Assembly: GCA_947494645.1 (NCBI GenBank)
Contig: CANLVO010000001.1
Location: 2,108,001-2,172,000, forward strand
DNA length: 64,000 nucleotides
Source of the DNA: an uncultured Litoreibacter sp.
GTDB lineage: Bacteria; Pseudomonadota; Alphaproteobacteria; Rhodobacterales; Rhodobacteraceae
Direction: 5' to 3'
In this document: positions 26,087 through 33,248 of the stretch, piece by piece
Layout: the number at the start of each line of letters is the position of its first letter
Position numbering within the stretch: position 1 is the stretch's first letter
Notes under the pieces: model-generated
What the model was told of the DNA's origin: nothing
Databases searched by the model: none
What the model saw: the letters and a program-made list of their open reading frames with translations, nothing else
Program-made: the position numbers and the translations under genes

Positions 26087-27628
26087 CTATTCGGTCTCGT
26101 CGGTCTGCGCCTCCAGCGTCAATGGTGCAGGCGCAACGGTGCTGAGGTCTGATGTATCAAGCGCCGCCGTTGGCCTGCTGAGGCGGCTTCGGGTGATCCA
26201 GAGCAATCGATTTTCAGCCCGCGTGATCGCCACATAGGCCAGACGTTTCCACACGGGCTGTCCCGCCTCTGATCGCCCGGAACGGGCAGCGGCATAGAGG
26301 TCAGGCGCGAACACCTGCACTGTGTCCCATTGCGAGCCTTGCGCCTTGTGGATGGTCACCGCTGCACCGTGTAAGAACGCAGCCCCCATGCGGGCCGCGA
26401 AAGGGATGAACGGTTCTTCCTCATCGGGGGCCTCGATTTTGATGATCGACGCAGCGGAGACCTGCGGGTCCTCCGCCCCAATCACATGCAGCCGCGAGAA
26501 ACCGGGTTTCTTGCCCGGCCCCATATAGACCACCTGCGCGCCCTTCACGAGGCCGCGGGCCTCCAGATCAATGCGCTTCTTGCGGTGTTTTGCGGGCAGT
26601 TCGATCCCGTCGCAAATCAGCGGCTCGCCCGGCAAAAGCGTGTCCACCGTCGCGCCGTAAGCGCCGCGCCAGGCCTGGATCAGCCGGATGCGCGTCGCGT
26701 TGCGCCAGACCAAAACCGGGGAGCGGGCCATCCGGTCGGCCTCCACCCGTTCTGCGAAAACCACGCGGTCGTCTGTCTCGGACGCCTCACGAACCAGCTT
26801 CTCGAACGCGTAGAAATCCACATCCGGGTCAGCCAGCGCATGGGCCAGATCAAGGATCGGGTTGCCCGCGTCTTGTCGGTGCACACGCGACAGCTCCAGT
26901 TTGCGCCCGTCTTTCAATGTATCGAACACCATGTCGCCATTGCTGCCTACCGGGGCCAGCTGCGCCGGGTCGCCGAACAAAACCAATGTCGGGAAAATCT
27001 CGCGCAGGTCTTCGAACTGCTTTTCGTCCAGCATGGAGGACTCGTCGACAAACCCAATATCAAGCGGGTCCTCGCGGCGCTTCCACCCTTGGATGAAGTC
27101 CGACCCACGCAGCCCGGCCGCCGCCAATGCGCCGGGAATGGACTTATGCGCGTCGTAAAACTGCTTGGCACGGTCCAACGCGGCATCGGCCAGCCCCTCA
27201 ACCTCCGGCCGGTCGCCTTGGCCTGCGAGCCAGTCGGCAATCAACTCGTAGTCGGGGTCATAGAGCGGCGTGTAGAGAATGCGGTGGATCGTAGTCGCAG
27301 GCACGCCCCGATTGCGCAGCACCGAGGCCGCCTTGTTCGTTGGCGCAAGCACTGCCAGGGTCCGACGATCCTTGCGAGCCTTGCCCTCATAATCACCTGA
27401 AACCAGATCAACGCCCGATTGGGTCACCGCGTTGACCAGCTCCGCCAACAAAAGCGTCTTGCCCGATCCCGCCTTGCCGACAATCGCCATCACCTGATCT
27501 CGGCTTTCCTGCAGTGGCATGGTCTCGCCAGAGGTGATGTCTATCCCCGCGCGACCCAACAGATCGGCGACCGCGTCATAGGCCTCTGCCTGGTCTTCGG
27601 AATAGGTGATATGTGAGGGTGCGGCCAT
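26087..27628 (-). CDS. RecD-like superfamily I ATP-dependent DNA helicase
   Basis: A 513-residue SF1B helicase. Walker A is GKAGSGKTLLLAEL near residue 53, motif Ia APTNKAASVLRNRGVPATTIHRILY, motif II VDESSMLD, motif III FGDPAQLAPVG, and motif VI TIHKAQGSQWDTVQVF...AYVAITRAENRLLW. These fit short RecD/Pif1-like helicases that act in DNA repair or recombination without RecBC. It is downstream of luxI on the same strand (48-base gap), so co-transcription with the quorum-sensing genes is possible. It is convergent with the TIGR02186 gene. Confidence 0.9.
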   Translation of the reverse strand: MAAPSHITYSEDQAEAYDAVADLLGRAGIDITSGETMPLQESRDQVMAIVGKAGSGKTLLLAELVNAVTQSGVDLVSGDYEGKARKDRRTLAVLAPTNKAASVLRNRGVPATTIHRILYTPLYDPDYELIADWLAGQGDRPEVEGLADAALDRAKQFYDAHKSIPGALAAAGLRGSDFIQGWKRREDPLDIGFVDESSMLDEKQFEDLREIFPTLVLFGDPAQLAPVGSNGDMVFDTLKDGRKLELSRVHRQDAGNPILDLAHALADPDVDFYAFEKLVREASETDDRVVFAERVEADRMARSPVLVWRNATRIRLIQAWRGAYGATVDTLLPGEPLICDGIELPAKHRKKRIDLEARGLVKGAQVVYMGPGKKPGFSRLHVIGAEDPQVSAASIIKIEAPDEEEPFIPFAARMGAAFLHGAAVTIHKAQGSQWDTVQVFAPDLYAAARSGRSEAGQPVWKRLAYVAITRAENRLLWITRSRLSRPTAALDTSDLSTVAPAPLTLEAQTDETE

Positions 27629-27676
27629 GGGCGCAACCTAGCGGCCCGCCCCTGCCGCCGCCAGCGCATTCCGCCT

Positions 27677-28303
27677 CTATGCGGCCTTCGGAATGTCTGT
27701 CCCAAAGGCGCGGGCAAACCAGAGCTGCGACAGCTCCCGGCTGACGCCTGCCGCCGCGCACATCCTGCTCAGCGTCTTTTCATCAAAGGCCCAAAGCCCG
27801 GTGCTGATCGTGTCGCGTCCGATGCCGTCGGTGCCCAGTATCTCAGGCTCCCAGCCCAATTGACGGTAAATCCGCACCATCCGGGCGTCGAATACGCCAA
27901 TGGAATGCGTCAGCCCGAACCCAACGCCCAATTGCGCGCCCGCCATCATCAGCAAGTTGGCCACGCGGGCCTTGTTGTCGCTGTTCGGGGACACGCAAAA
28001 CCGGGTCGTCTCCCAGATGCGCGGGGCGGTGATCTCCCCTCCGGCCAGATGCGCGAAATGGTCGTTGACCATCGTGTCACCCGTTGTCGACAGAAACCGC
28101 ATTGAGCCGCCATGCACCCCGCCCTCATCCCAGATCACATAGAGCGGGTTCAGCCTATCATACTGGTCTTGCTCAAATCCGTCTGCGTCCACGGTGACCT
28201 CCCATTTCAGTCGATCATGAAATTGCGTGGCACGGTCGCGCAGCATGGAGGCGCGCAGCCCCGGGTAGCGGGGCAGTTCGTCGGCGTAGATATAGCGGAT
28301 CAT
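27677..28303 (-). CDS. luxI: LuxI-type acyl-homoserine-lactone synthase
   Basis: A 208-residue autoinducer synthase that makes N-acyl-homoserine lactone from SAM and an acyl donor. Conserved LuxI residues appear in order: Arg, Phe and Trp in RDRATQFHDRLKWEV, Asp in DGFEQDQYD, Arg in GGSMRFLSTTG, and Glu/Arg in WETTRFCVSP. The acyl chain cannot be predicted safely. Its Shine-Dalgarno lies inside a 9-bp hairpin directly before the ATG. luxR is upstream and the helicase downstream, all on the minus strand. Confidence 0.93.
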   Translation of the reverse strand: MIRYIYADELPRYPGLRASMLRDRATQFHDRLKWEVTVDADGFEQDQYDRLNPLYVIWDEGGVHGGSMRFLSTTGDTMVNDHFAHLAGGEITAPRIWETTRFCVSPNSDNKARVANLLMMAGAQLGVGFGLTHSIGVFDARMVRIYRQLGWEPEILGTDGIGRDTISTGLWAFDEKTLSRMCAAAGVSRELSQLWFARAFGTDIPKAA

Positions 28304-28307
28304 GGTG

Positions 28308-28334
28308 GCTTTCCTCTCTCAAAGTGAGGAAAGC
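28308..28334 (-). promoter_or_regulatory. Hairpin sequestering the luxI ribosome-binding site
   Basis: In the mRNA sense the sequence is GCTTTCCTC-actttgaga-GAGGAAAGC followed by CACC-ATG. The 9-bp stem is perfect, and its 3' arm contains the only plausible Shine-Dalgarno (GAGGAAAG), 4 bases before the start codon. Such an arrangement would block initiation until the stem opens. Confidence 0.65.
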
Positions 28335-28335
28335 A

Positions 28336-28389
28336 GCCCTGTCATGTCGTAGTTAACGGCCCCAAAACGGCCCGCCCGGCCCTGTCATG
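28336..28389 (-). promoter_or_regulatory. Repeated 11-bp motif in the luxR-luxI intergenic region
   Basis: GCCCTGTCATG occurs twice (28336-28346 and 28379-28389), 43 bases start to start, reading CATGACAGGGC toward luxI. The CTGTC part resembles half of a lux box, so binding by the neighbouring LuxR is possible. No full inverted lux box is evident. Confidence 0.45.
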
Positions 28390-28426
28390 GGTTCGGCAAC
28401 GCTCAGATCACGGATAAGAGGAGGGC

Positions 28427-29143
28427 TTAGACGACGATCAGCCCGTGCGTCAGCGCGGTGGCCACGGCATGGACCGTGTTCGATGCGCCCATCTTGAAAC
28501 GGGCACTCTCGATATAGACCCGTAGCGTATTTTCGGAAATGTTCAGCGCCTCGGCCACGCCTGCGCGGTTATTGCCGAGCGCCAGAAGCGTCAGCGCATC
28601 TTTCTCGCGCGGGCTCAGCGCACGGACCGGGCCTTGGTTCGGCCCACCTTCAATCTCCAGCGCTTTTTCATTCATGTAATGTGCAATCAGGATAAGGTCC
28701 GAGACCCGTTCCTCAGTAAATTTTGCCCAGCGGTCGTCATTGTCTTTTTGGTTTACGGAAAACAAGGCGAACTGCCCGGACGGGCCACGGATCGGGATTG
28801 AGAACCCTTGATTGCCTAGCCCTGCACTGGCGGATTCACCTAGGAAGTCTCGGCTTGGTTTGGCCGACCAGTCCAGCGCTTTCCAATCTATGGGCGTGAA
28901 GCGTTTGTAGCAGCCCTGAACCACCGGATCGATGCGCTCATAGCCCTTGTCGATGTAGCGTTCGACCCATTCGTTTGAATAGGTCAGCGCCGCGTATTGG
29001 CCGCCGCTGGCATTGACGGAATGGTAAACGAGGTTGTCTATGGAATATACGTCGCGCAACCCTTCGACGAAGGTCTGTAACTCTTCAAGCGATCTGGCGC
29101 TTGCAAGCGCCTCCTGCATGTCCACGAGTTTGTTCAAGCTCAC
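28427..29143 (-). CDS. luxR: LuxR-type quorum-sensing transcription regulator
   Basis: AHL-responsive regulator. The N-terminal autoinducer-binding domain includes YSNEWVERYIDKGYERIDPVVQGC, with the conserved Trp, Tyr and Asp. The C-terminal LuxR helix-turn-helix is LSPREKDALTLLALGNNRAGVAEALNISENTLRVYIESARFKMGASNTVHAVATAL. The start is uncertain: GTG at 29182, GTG at 29143 (GAGGG just upstream; 238 residues) or ATG at 29119. I used 29143, which overlaps the upstream 69-residue gene by 59 bases. It probably controls luxI and itself. Confidence 0.9.
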   Translation of the reverse strand: MSLNKLVDMQEALASARSLEELQTFVEGLRDVYSIDNLVYHSVNASGGQYAALTYSNEWVERYIDKGYERIDPVVQGCYKRFTPIDWKALDWSAKPSRDFLGESASAGLGNQGFSIPIRGPSGQFALFSVNQKDNDDRWAKFTEERVSDLILIAHYMNEKALEIEGGPNQGPVRALSPREKDALTLLALGNNRAGVAEALNISENTLRVYIESARFKMGASNTVHAVATALTHGLIVV

Positions 29144-29294
29144 ATACCCTCGATACGGGCATGTCAGCGTCGGAGAGCTCACGTGCCGCTAAAGCAATCG
29201 TGTCGTCGAGCCCGTCAGCCAGTTTGCGCATACTGTTCTTCTGAGAAAAACGCTGCAGGTCGGTCAGAACGTCGATGATCCAATCATTTGTCAT
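29085..29294 (-). CDS. Small conserved protein preceding luxR
   Basis: A 69-residue ORF starting MTNDWIIDVLTDLQRFSQKNSMRKLADGLDDTIALAARELSDA. The first 45 residues look like a compact helical protein, and I recall similar short proteins beside luxR in Roseobacter-group genomes; their function is not known to me. The C-terminal 20 residues overlap the luxR reading frame and are less protein-like. The CtrA-like box lies about 22 bases upstream of its ATG. Confidence 0.6.
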   Translation of the reverse strand: MTNDWIIDVLTDLQRFSQKNSMRKLADGLDDTIALAARELSDADMPVSRVCELEQTRGHAGGACKRQIA

Positions 29295-29315
29295 AAACAG
29301 TGTCTCCATTAACCG

Positions 29316-29331
29316 TTAATCAAAGGTTAAC
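29316..29331 (-). promoter_or_regulatory. CtrA-like binding site upstream of the luxR operon
   Basis: TTAA-TCAAAGG-TTAAC matches the CtrA full-site consensus TTAA-N7-TTAAC exactly, and another TTAA lies 7 bases away at 29309. The box is 22 bases before the ATG of the small gene ahead of luxR. CtrA and quorum sensing are linked in some Roseobacter strains, so control is plausible but untested here. Confidence 0.55.
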
Positions 29332-29380
29332 TGGAGTTTATCAGCCATTTCTTGCCAAAATATATTCGCGGTTTCCCCTT

Positions 29381-29394
29381 CACCAGAAATGGTG
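29381..29394. repeat. CACCA-GAAA-TGGTG stem-loop upstream of the luxR operon
   Basis: A short inverted repeat, extendable by about three further base pairs including one G-T pair, closed by a GAAA tetraloop. It may be a protein-binding palindrome or a leader hairpin. It does not match a standard lux box. Confidence 0.3.
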
Positions 29395-29446
29395 AGGTAC
29401 GGATTTGTAAGTGACTGAAACTGCTAAGTTGCTATTTTTCCGACAT

Positions 29447-29478
29447 AAAAACGGCGCGAACCGGATCGATTCGCGCCG
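29447..29478 (-). terminator. Rho-independent terminator after ccr
   Basis: Read on the minus strand: GGCGCGAA-tcgatccgg-TTCGCGCC followed by GTTTTTAT. The 8-base perfect stem and T-run lie about 30 bases beyond the ccr stop codon. Confidence 0.85.
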
Positions 29479-29508
29479 CTCAATCGTCACAGAGTCAAGT
29501 CCGGTCAC

Positions 29509-30801
29509 CTAGACTTGACGGCTGGCCTCCAGCGTATCCTCAAACGTGCTGAGCCCGGTCTGCGTCGCGGTGACAAGCACCGCCATGTTGCCCGGTTTAT
29601 GCTCGTTGCGCAGCATTTTGGTATGCGCCTGCGGGATCTCGTCCCACGGAAAAACCTCCGACATGCAGGGGTCCAGACGACGCTCCACCATCAGCTGGTT
29701 GGCGGCCGAGGCCTGCTTGAGATGCGCAAAGTGGGAGCCCTGAACACGCTTCTGATGCATCCACAAATAGCGCGCATCCATGGTCAGGTTATAGCCCGTG
29801 GTGCCCGCACAGATCACGACCATGCCGCCCTTTTTGCAGACAAACACAGACGCCGCCATCGTGCTTTCGCCGGGGTGCTCGAACACCATGTCGACATTGT
29901 TGCCCTTGCCAGTGATGTCCCAGATGGCCTTGCCAAACTTGCGGACCTCGCCGAACCATTCCTTGTACTCCGGTGAGTTCACGGTGGGCATCTGCCCCCA
30001 GCAGTTGAAATCCTTGCGGTTCAGCACGCCCTTAGCGCCCAGCCCCATAACGAAGTCACGTTTGCTTTCATCGGAGATCACGCCGATGGCGTTTGCACCC
30101 GCCGTGTTCGCCAATTGAATTGCGTAGGAGCCGAGACCGCCCGACGCGCCCCAGACCAGAACGTTCTGACCCGGCTTCAGCTCATGTGGGTGGTGGCCAA
30201 ACAGCATCCGGTAGGCCGTGGCCAGTGTCAGCGTGTAACACGCGCTTTCTTCCCAGCTGAGGTGCTGAGGGCGTGGCATAAGCTGCTGACTTTGCACCGT
30301 GGTGAACTGCGCGAAAGACCCATCCGGCGTCTCGTAGCCCCAAATCCGCTGGGAGTTGGAGAACATCGGGTCGCCGCCATTACAATGCTCGTCATCCCCG
30401 TCATCTTGGTTGCAGTGGATCACCACCTCGTCGCCGACCTTCCAACGAGTGACCTTGTCGCCCACGGCCCACACGATGCCCGACGCGTCGGAACCCGCGA
30501 TGTGGTAAGGCTCGCCATGCACGTCAAACGGGCTCAAAGGCACGCCAAGGCCGGCCCAGACGCCGTTATAGTTCACACCTGCAGCCATCACCAGAACCAC
30601 AACCTCGTGACTGTCAGGCTGTTTGACATCAACGACTTCGGACATGAAGGCCTGCTCAGGCTCGCCATGGCGTTCACGGCGGATCGCCCAAGCGTACATC
30701 TGTTTTGGTACATGGCCCAATGGGGGAATTTCACCAACCTCGTAGAGGTCCTTTATAGGGGCGTCGTAATCCATAACTGTCTCTCGCGTATCCAAAGCCA
30801 T
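29509..30801 (-). CDS. ccrA: Crotonyl-CoA carboxylase/reductase
   Basis: NADPH-dependent reductive carboxylation of crotonyl-CoA to (2S)-ethylmalonyl-CoA, the defining step of the ethylmalonyl-CoA pathway. This is a 430-residue medium-chain dehydrogenase/reductase with VLVWGASGGLGSYAIQLANTAGANAIGV as the nucleotide-binding motif, the characteristic insert GDDEHCNGGDPMFSNSQRIWGYETPDGSFAQF and FEHPGESTMAASVFVCKKGG. The length matches Ccr rather than ordinary enoyl reductases. Its neighbours are the luxRI genes on one side and an acyltransferase plus ecm on the other. Confidence 0.96.
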   Translation of the reverse strand: MALDTRETVMDYDAPIKDLYEVGEIPPLGHVPKQMYAWAIRRERHGEPEQAFMSEVVDVKQPDSHEVVVLVMAAGVNYNGVWAGLGVPLSPFDVHGEPYHIAGSDASGIVWAVGDKVTRWKVGDEVVIHCNQDDGDDEHCNGGDPMFSNSQRIWGYETPDGSFAQFTTVQSQQLMPRPQHLSWEESACYTLTLATAYRMLFGHHPHELKPGQNVLVWGASGGLGSYAIQLANTAGANAIGVISDESKRDFVMGLGAKGVLNRKDFNCWGQMPTVNSPEYKEWFGEVRKFGKAIWDITGKGNNVDMVFEHPGESTMAASVFVCKKGGMVVICAGTTGYNLTMDARYLWMHQKRVQGSHFAHLKQASAANQLMVERRLDPCMSEVFPWDEIPQAHTKMLRNEHKPGNMAVLVTATQTGLSTFEDTLEASRQV

Positions 30802-30881
30802 AGCCGGTGTCCTTCACTCTTACATGCTGCCACGCAGAATCAAATGCTGCGCCGCAATAGAGATGGAATATTAGGGCCAAA

Positions 30882-30891
30882 GCAATATTGC
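30882..30891. promoter_or_regulatory. GCAATATTGC palindrome in the ccr promoter region
   Basis: A perfect 10-base palindrome 81 bases upstream of the ccr start codon. On the minus strand it is followed by TTTGGCCC and a TAATAT that could be a -10 element. It may be an operator for carbon-source control of ccr; no specific regulator is assigned. Confidence 0.35.
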
Positions 30892-30945
30892 AACCACAAA
30901 TGGGCATTTTTTGTAATTATATGTCGCGAGTGTTTTGCTGGTGTC

Positions 30946-32310
30946 TCAGACCAGATGAGAGATCGATTGGGCGTAATAGGCCGCCAGATCGCCGTGCTTT
31001 CCGGTGAGCTTCAACTGCCCATCATGTTGTGTCAGCAGGCCGCGCACCTCAAGCATCCGCAACGCCGCGTCCATGCCTTTAAGACTTCCCGATTGCGGCA
31101 GGCAGATGTTCACACCGCGCGCTTCAAATGTCGCGATGTCTTGCTCAAACAAGGCTTCCAGTTCGGATCGCGCCATCGCGCCGCCGGCCTTTTGAAGGTG
31201 CCATGCAATGATCGGCACCGGCAGCACCGGCACCGATTGCGCCACCCGCGCCATGACGGCTTCGCCCAAATCGGTCGCGATGTCTTCACGCGGCTCTTGC
31301 AGGAAGCTGCGTAGGGACAAGGGCGGACCATAAGCCACGGCGGCAAAGCCCAGACGGTGAAACTTGCCCGAAACCCGCTGCCAGATATGACGGCCGACAT
31401 AGCGAAACACCGTCGACATGCGAAACTTGAAGCGCGAGCGGTTGTCCCCTGCCGCGGCCACCAGCACGCGGTCTTCCAGCACCCGGTCGTAATTCAACCC
31501 GACCGGCACGAACACCACGTCGCGCGAGGTTTCGGGATCGAACCCTTCAACGATATAGCTGATCAAGCCCAGCTTGGGCTCCTGCAGTCCGCCCGTCCGC
31601 GACAGCCCTCCCTCGGGAAATACAGCCTGCGTGACGCCTTCCTTGGTCGACAGTTGCACATAGCGCGCCAGCACCTTGCGGTAGAGAGGGTTGAGCGATT
31701 TGCGCCGGATGAAATACCCGCCCATCATTTTGATGAGCGGCCTAAGCGGCCAACCCTGCGCCCACTCGCCCACCGCGTAAGACAGCGATGTGTCCTTGGC
31801 CGCCAAATACGTCACCAGCACATAGTCCATGTTCGAGCGGTGGTTGATGATGTAGACAACCGTCGCCTCTGGATCGATCCCTTCGATCTCGTCATGAGAC
31901 TTGCCAACCACCCGAACACGGTAGAGCCCGCGCGACAGCCATTTCGCCAGCCGGATGCCCAGACCAAAATAGACCGACGCACTGAAGGAGGGCACGATCT
32001 CGCGGGCATAGCGCTCGGCGGTCTCGAATGCGACATTGTCGGGAATGCCTTGGCTGTCGGCATATTCATTGACCGCCCGGATCACGTCAGGGTCATAGAG
32101 CACATTCTGGATCATGTCGTGGCGCCGGGCCAGCTTGAACGGCTGGATCGGGCGTTTCAGTTTGGTGTTCAGCTCTGCCACCACCCGCTCCGCCCGGCGT
32201 CGGAAGAACCACCGCACCGAGGGAAACAGGAAATGCGACGCAGCGGTGACCGCGGCCAAAAGCCCCATCAGGATCAACGCCCAGACGGGCAACTCTACGG
32301 TCTGAAACAT
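30946..32310 (-). CDS. Glycerol-3-phosphate/lysophosphatidate acyltransferase (PlsB/PlsC-type)
   Basis: A 454-residue membrane-anchored acyltransferase. An N-terminal transmembrane helix (ALILMGLLAAVTAASHFLF) precedes the catalytic NHRSNMD (HX4D) and the substrate-binding FPEGGLSRTGGLQEPKLGL. The GGYFIRRK motif resembles PlsB/GPAT enzymes, so either the first or second acylation of glycerol-3-phosphate is possible. ATG at 32310 follows no good Shine-Dalgarno; the ORF runs 34 residues further upstream, but those residues are unlike the family. It lies between ecm and ccr. Confidence 0.86.
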   Translation of the reverse strand: MFQTVELPVWALILMGLLAAVTAASHFLFPSVRWFFRRRAERVVAELNTKLKRPIQPFKLARRHDMIQNVLYDPDVIRAVNEYADSQGIPDNVAFETAERYAREIVPSFSASVYFGLGIRLAKWLSRGLYRVRVVGKSHDEIEGIDPEATVVYIINHRSNMDYVLVTYLAAKDTSLSYAVGEWAQGWPLRPLIKMMGGYFIRRKSLNPLYRKVLARYVQLSTKEGVTQAVFPEGGLSRTGGLQEPKLGLISYIVEGFDPETSRDVVFVPVGLNYDRVLEDRVLVAAAGDNRSRFKFRMSTVFRYVGRHIWQRVSGKFHRLGFAAVAYGPPLSLRSFLQEPREDIATDLGEAVMARVAQSVPVLPVPIIAWHLQKAGGAMARSELEALFEQDIATFEARGVNICLPQSGSLKGMDAALRMLEVRGLLTQHDGQLKLTGKHGDLAAYYAQSISHLV

Positions 32311-32539
32311 GGCCCGGACGTTGGCAGGGAATTGCGCCGGGGTAAATCCTTGCAGGCATTCACCTCCACGCTGTCTTTCGCATGCAACATCCCCGACCGA
32401 GCCCTTAGACAAGGCTCAGCGGCAGCAGATCAACGCGCCGCGTGATTGACCGCTTTGAGCCCAAAGTCCCGAATGCTGCCGGCTCGCAAATGTCCGCTAA
32501 ACATGGAAGCCTTGAGTGGCTCAGGGACGCCTGGCTTAA

Positions 32540-32779
32540 TCAGGTGTGGCTGACGATATGTCCGACAAGGTTTCCATCGAGAGTATAACTTTGACCAGCA
32601 GCCCATCCATATTCACTAAGAGCTTCCCGTACCTGATCGCTGCTCATGTGTTTGTCACGTGACTTCTTATTGCTGGTGACAATCATCACTTCCTGCCGCT
32701 GCTCGGAATTCTTGGCGAGCCAGTTCCGAAGTTCTAGCTCCGATGAGACTTTTACACGCTTCAGTTTTGGTATGATCAT
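32540..32779 (-). CDS. Small conserved hypothetical protein
   Basis: A 79-residue soluble protein: MIIPKLKRVKVSSELELRNWLAKNSEQRQEVMIVTSNKKSRDKHMSSDQVREALSEYGWAAGQSYTLDGNLVGHIVSHT. The pattern looks like one small alpha/beta domain. It contains no motif I can assign to a function. ATG at 32779 is preferred to 32806 because AGGA lies about 9 bases upstream. It stands alone between the acyltransferase and the ecm promoter region. Confidence 0.7.
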   Translation of the reverse strand: MIIPKLKRVKVSSELELRNWLAKNSEQRQEVMIVTSNKKSRDKHMSSDQVREALSEYGWAAGQSYTLDGNLVGHIVSHT

Positions 32780-32826
32780 GGCATACAATCCTGTCAGTCT
32801 TGCCATCCACTATAGAATAGAAGCGG

Positions 32827-32851
32827 ACCTTGGCGCAAACTCCGCCAAGGT
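32827..32851. repeat. Perfect 9-bp inverted repeat
   Basis: ACCTTGGCG-caaactc-CGCCAAGGT. A stable hairpin on either strand, 48 bases upstream of the small hypothetical gene; no T-run follows. Could be an operator or a fragment of an interspersed repeat. Confidence 0.5.
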
Positions 32852-33171
32852 TGGCTTCGTCCCGCGAACCAGACCTCCCTAGCCGGGCGCGTGCAGGACC
32901 GTAGGGTGGCACCAATACGCCCCTTCGACAGCGATTTATGGAAGCCATGCCCATCTTCCGAAAATTCGGAGCACAAAGGAGGTAGTAGCGCCAGCCCATC
33001 AGACCTTAGGTTTGCATACGGCAAAACGGGACGGTCTTGCGTTCGCCCCGCGCCTGCGGCTTGTTCCCGGGCGGATCAGAGCGCTAATAGAAGGTCCGCC
33101 CTATCCCCCGGCCGACTTAATCCGTCCAAATGGCCTCCAACACCGCCCCTGATTTTCTGCGCCGCAGCGAA

Positions 33172-33200
33172 TTGACATTGGTATAAAATTCCCCGTATCT
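33172..33200 (+). promoter_or_regulatory. Sigma70-type promoter of ecm
   Basis: A consensus -35 TTGACA is followed after 17 bases by GTATCT as -10, 49 bases before the ecm ATG. The spacer is AT-rich (TTGGTATAAAATTCCCC). Confidence 0.6.
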
Positions 33201-33248
33201 ACTTTCAGACGCAACAAAGTTACTCAGACCGATTCCGCGGAGGCCGCC

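Larger units (their letters stand above)
32780..33248. other. Long non-coding interval before ecm
   Basis: About 470 bases without a convincing gene. ORFs on either strand here are Arg/Ser/Pro-rich and unlike proteins. It contains a perfect inverted repeat near 32827-32851, scattered CCTTGG/GCGGACC segments, and the ecm promoter at its right end. It may be a degraded or intergenic repeat region of the kind seen scattered in Roseobacter genomes (impression, not verified). Confidence 0.5.

Noticed and set aside
30115-31314. 399-residue ORF on the plus strand
   Set aside because: Runs opposite ccr and the acyltransferase, both with clear motifs; shadow ORF.
32667-32999. 110-residue ORF before ecm on the minus strand
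   Set aside because: Overlaps the better-supported 79-residue gene in another frame and is Arg/Gly-rich; no convincing start.
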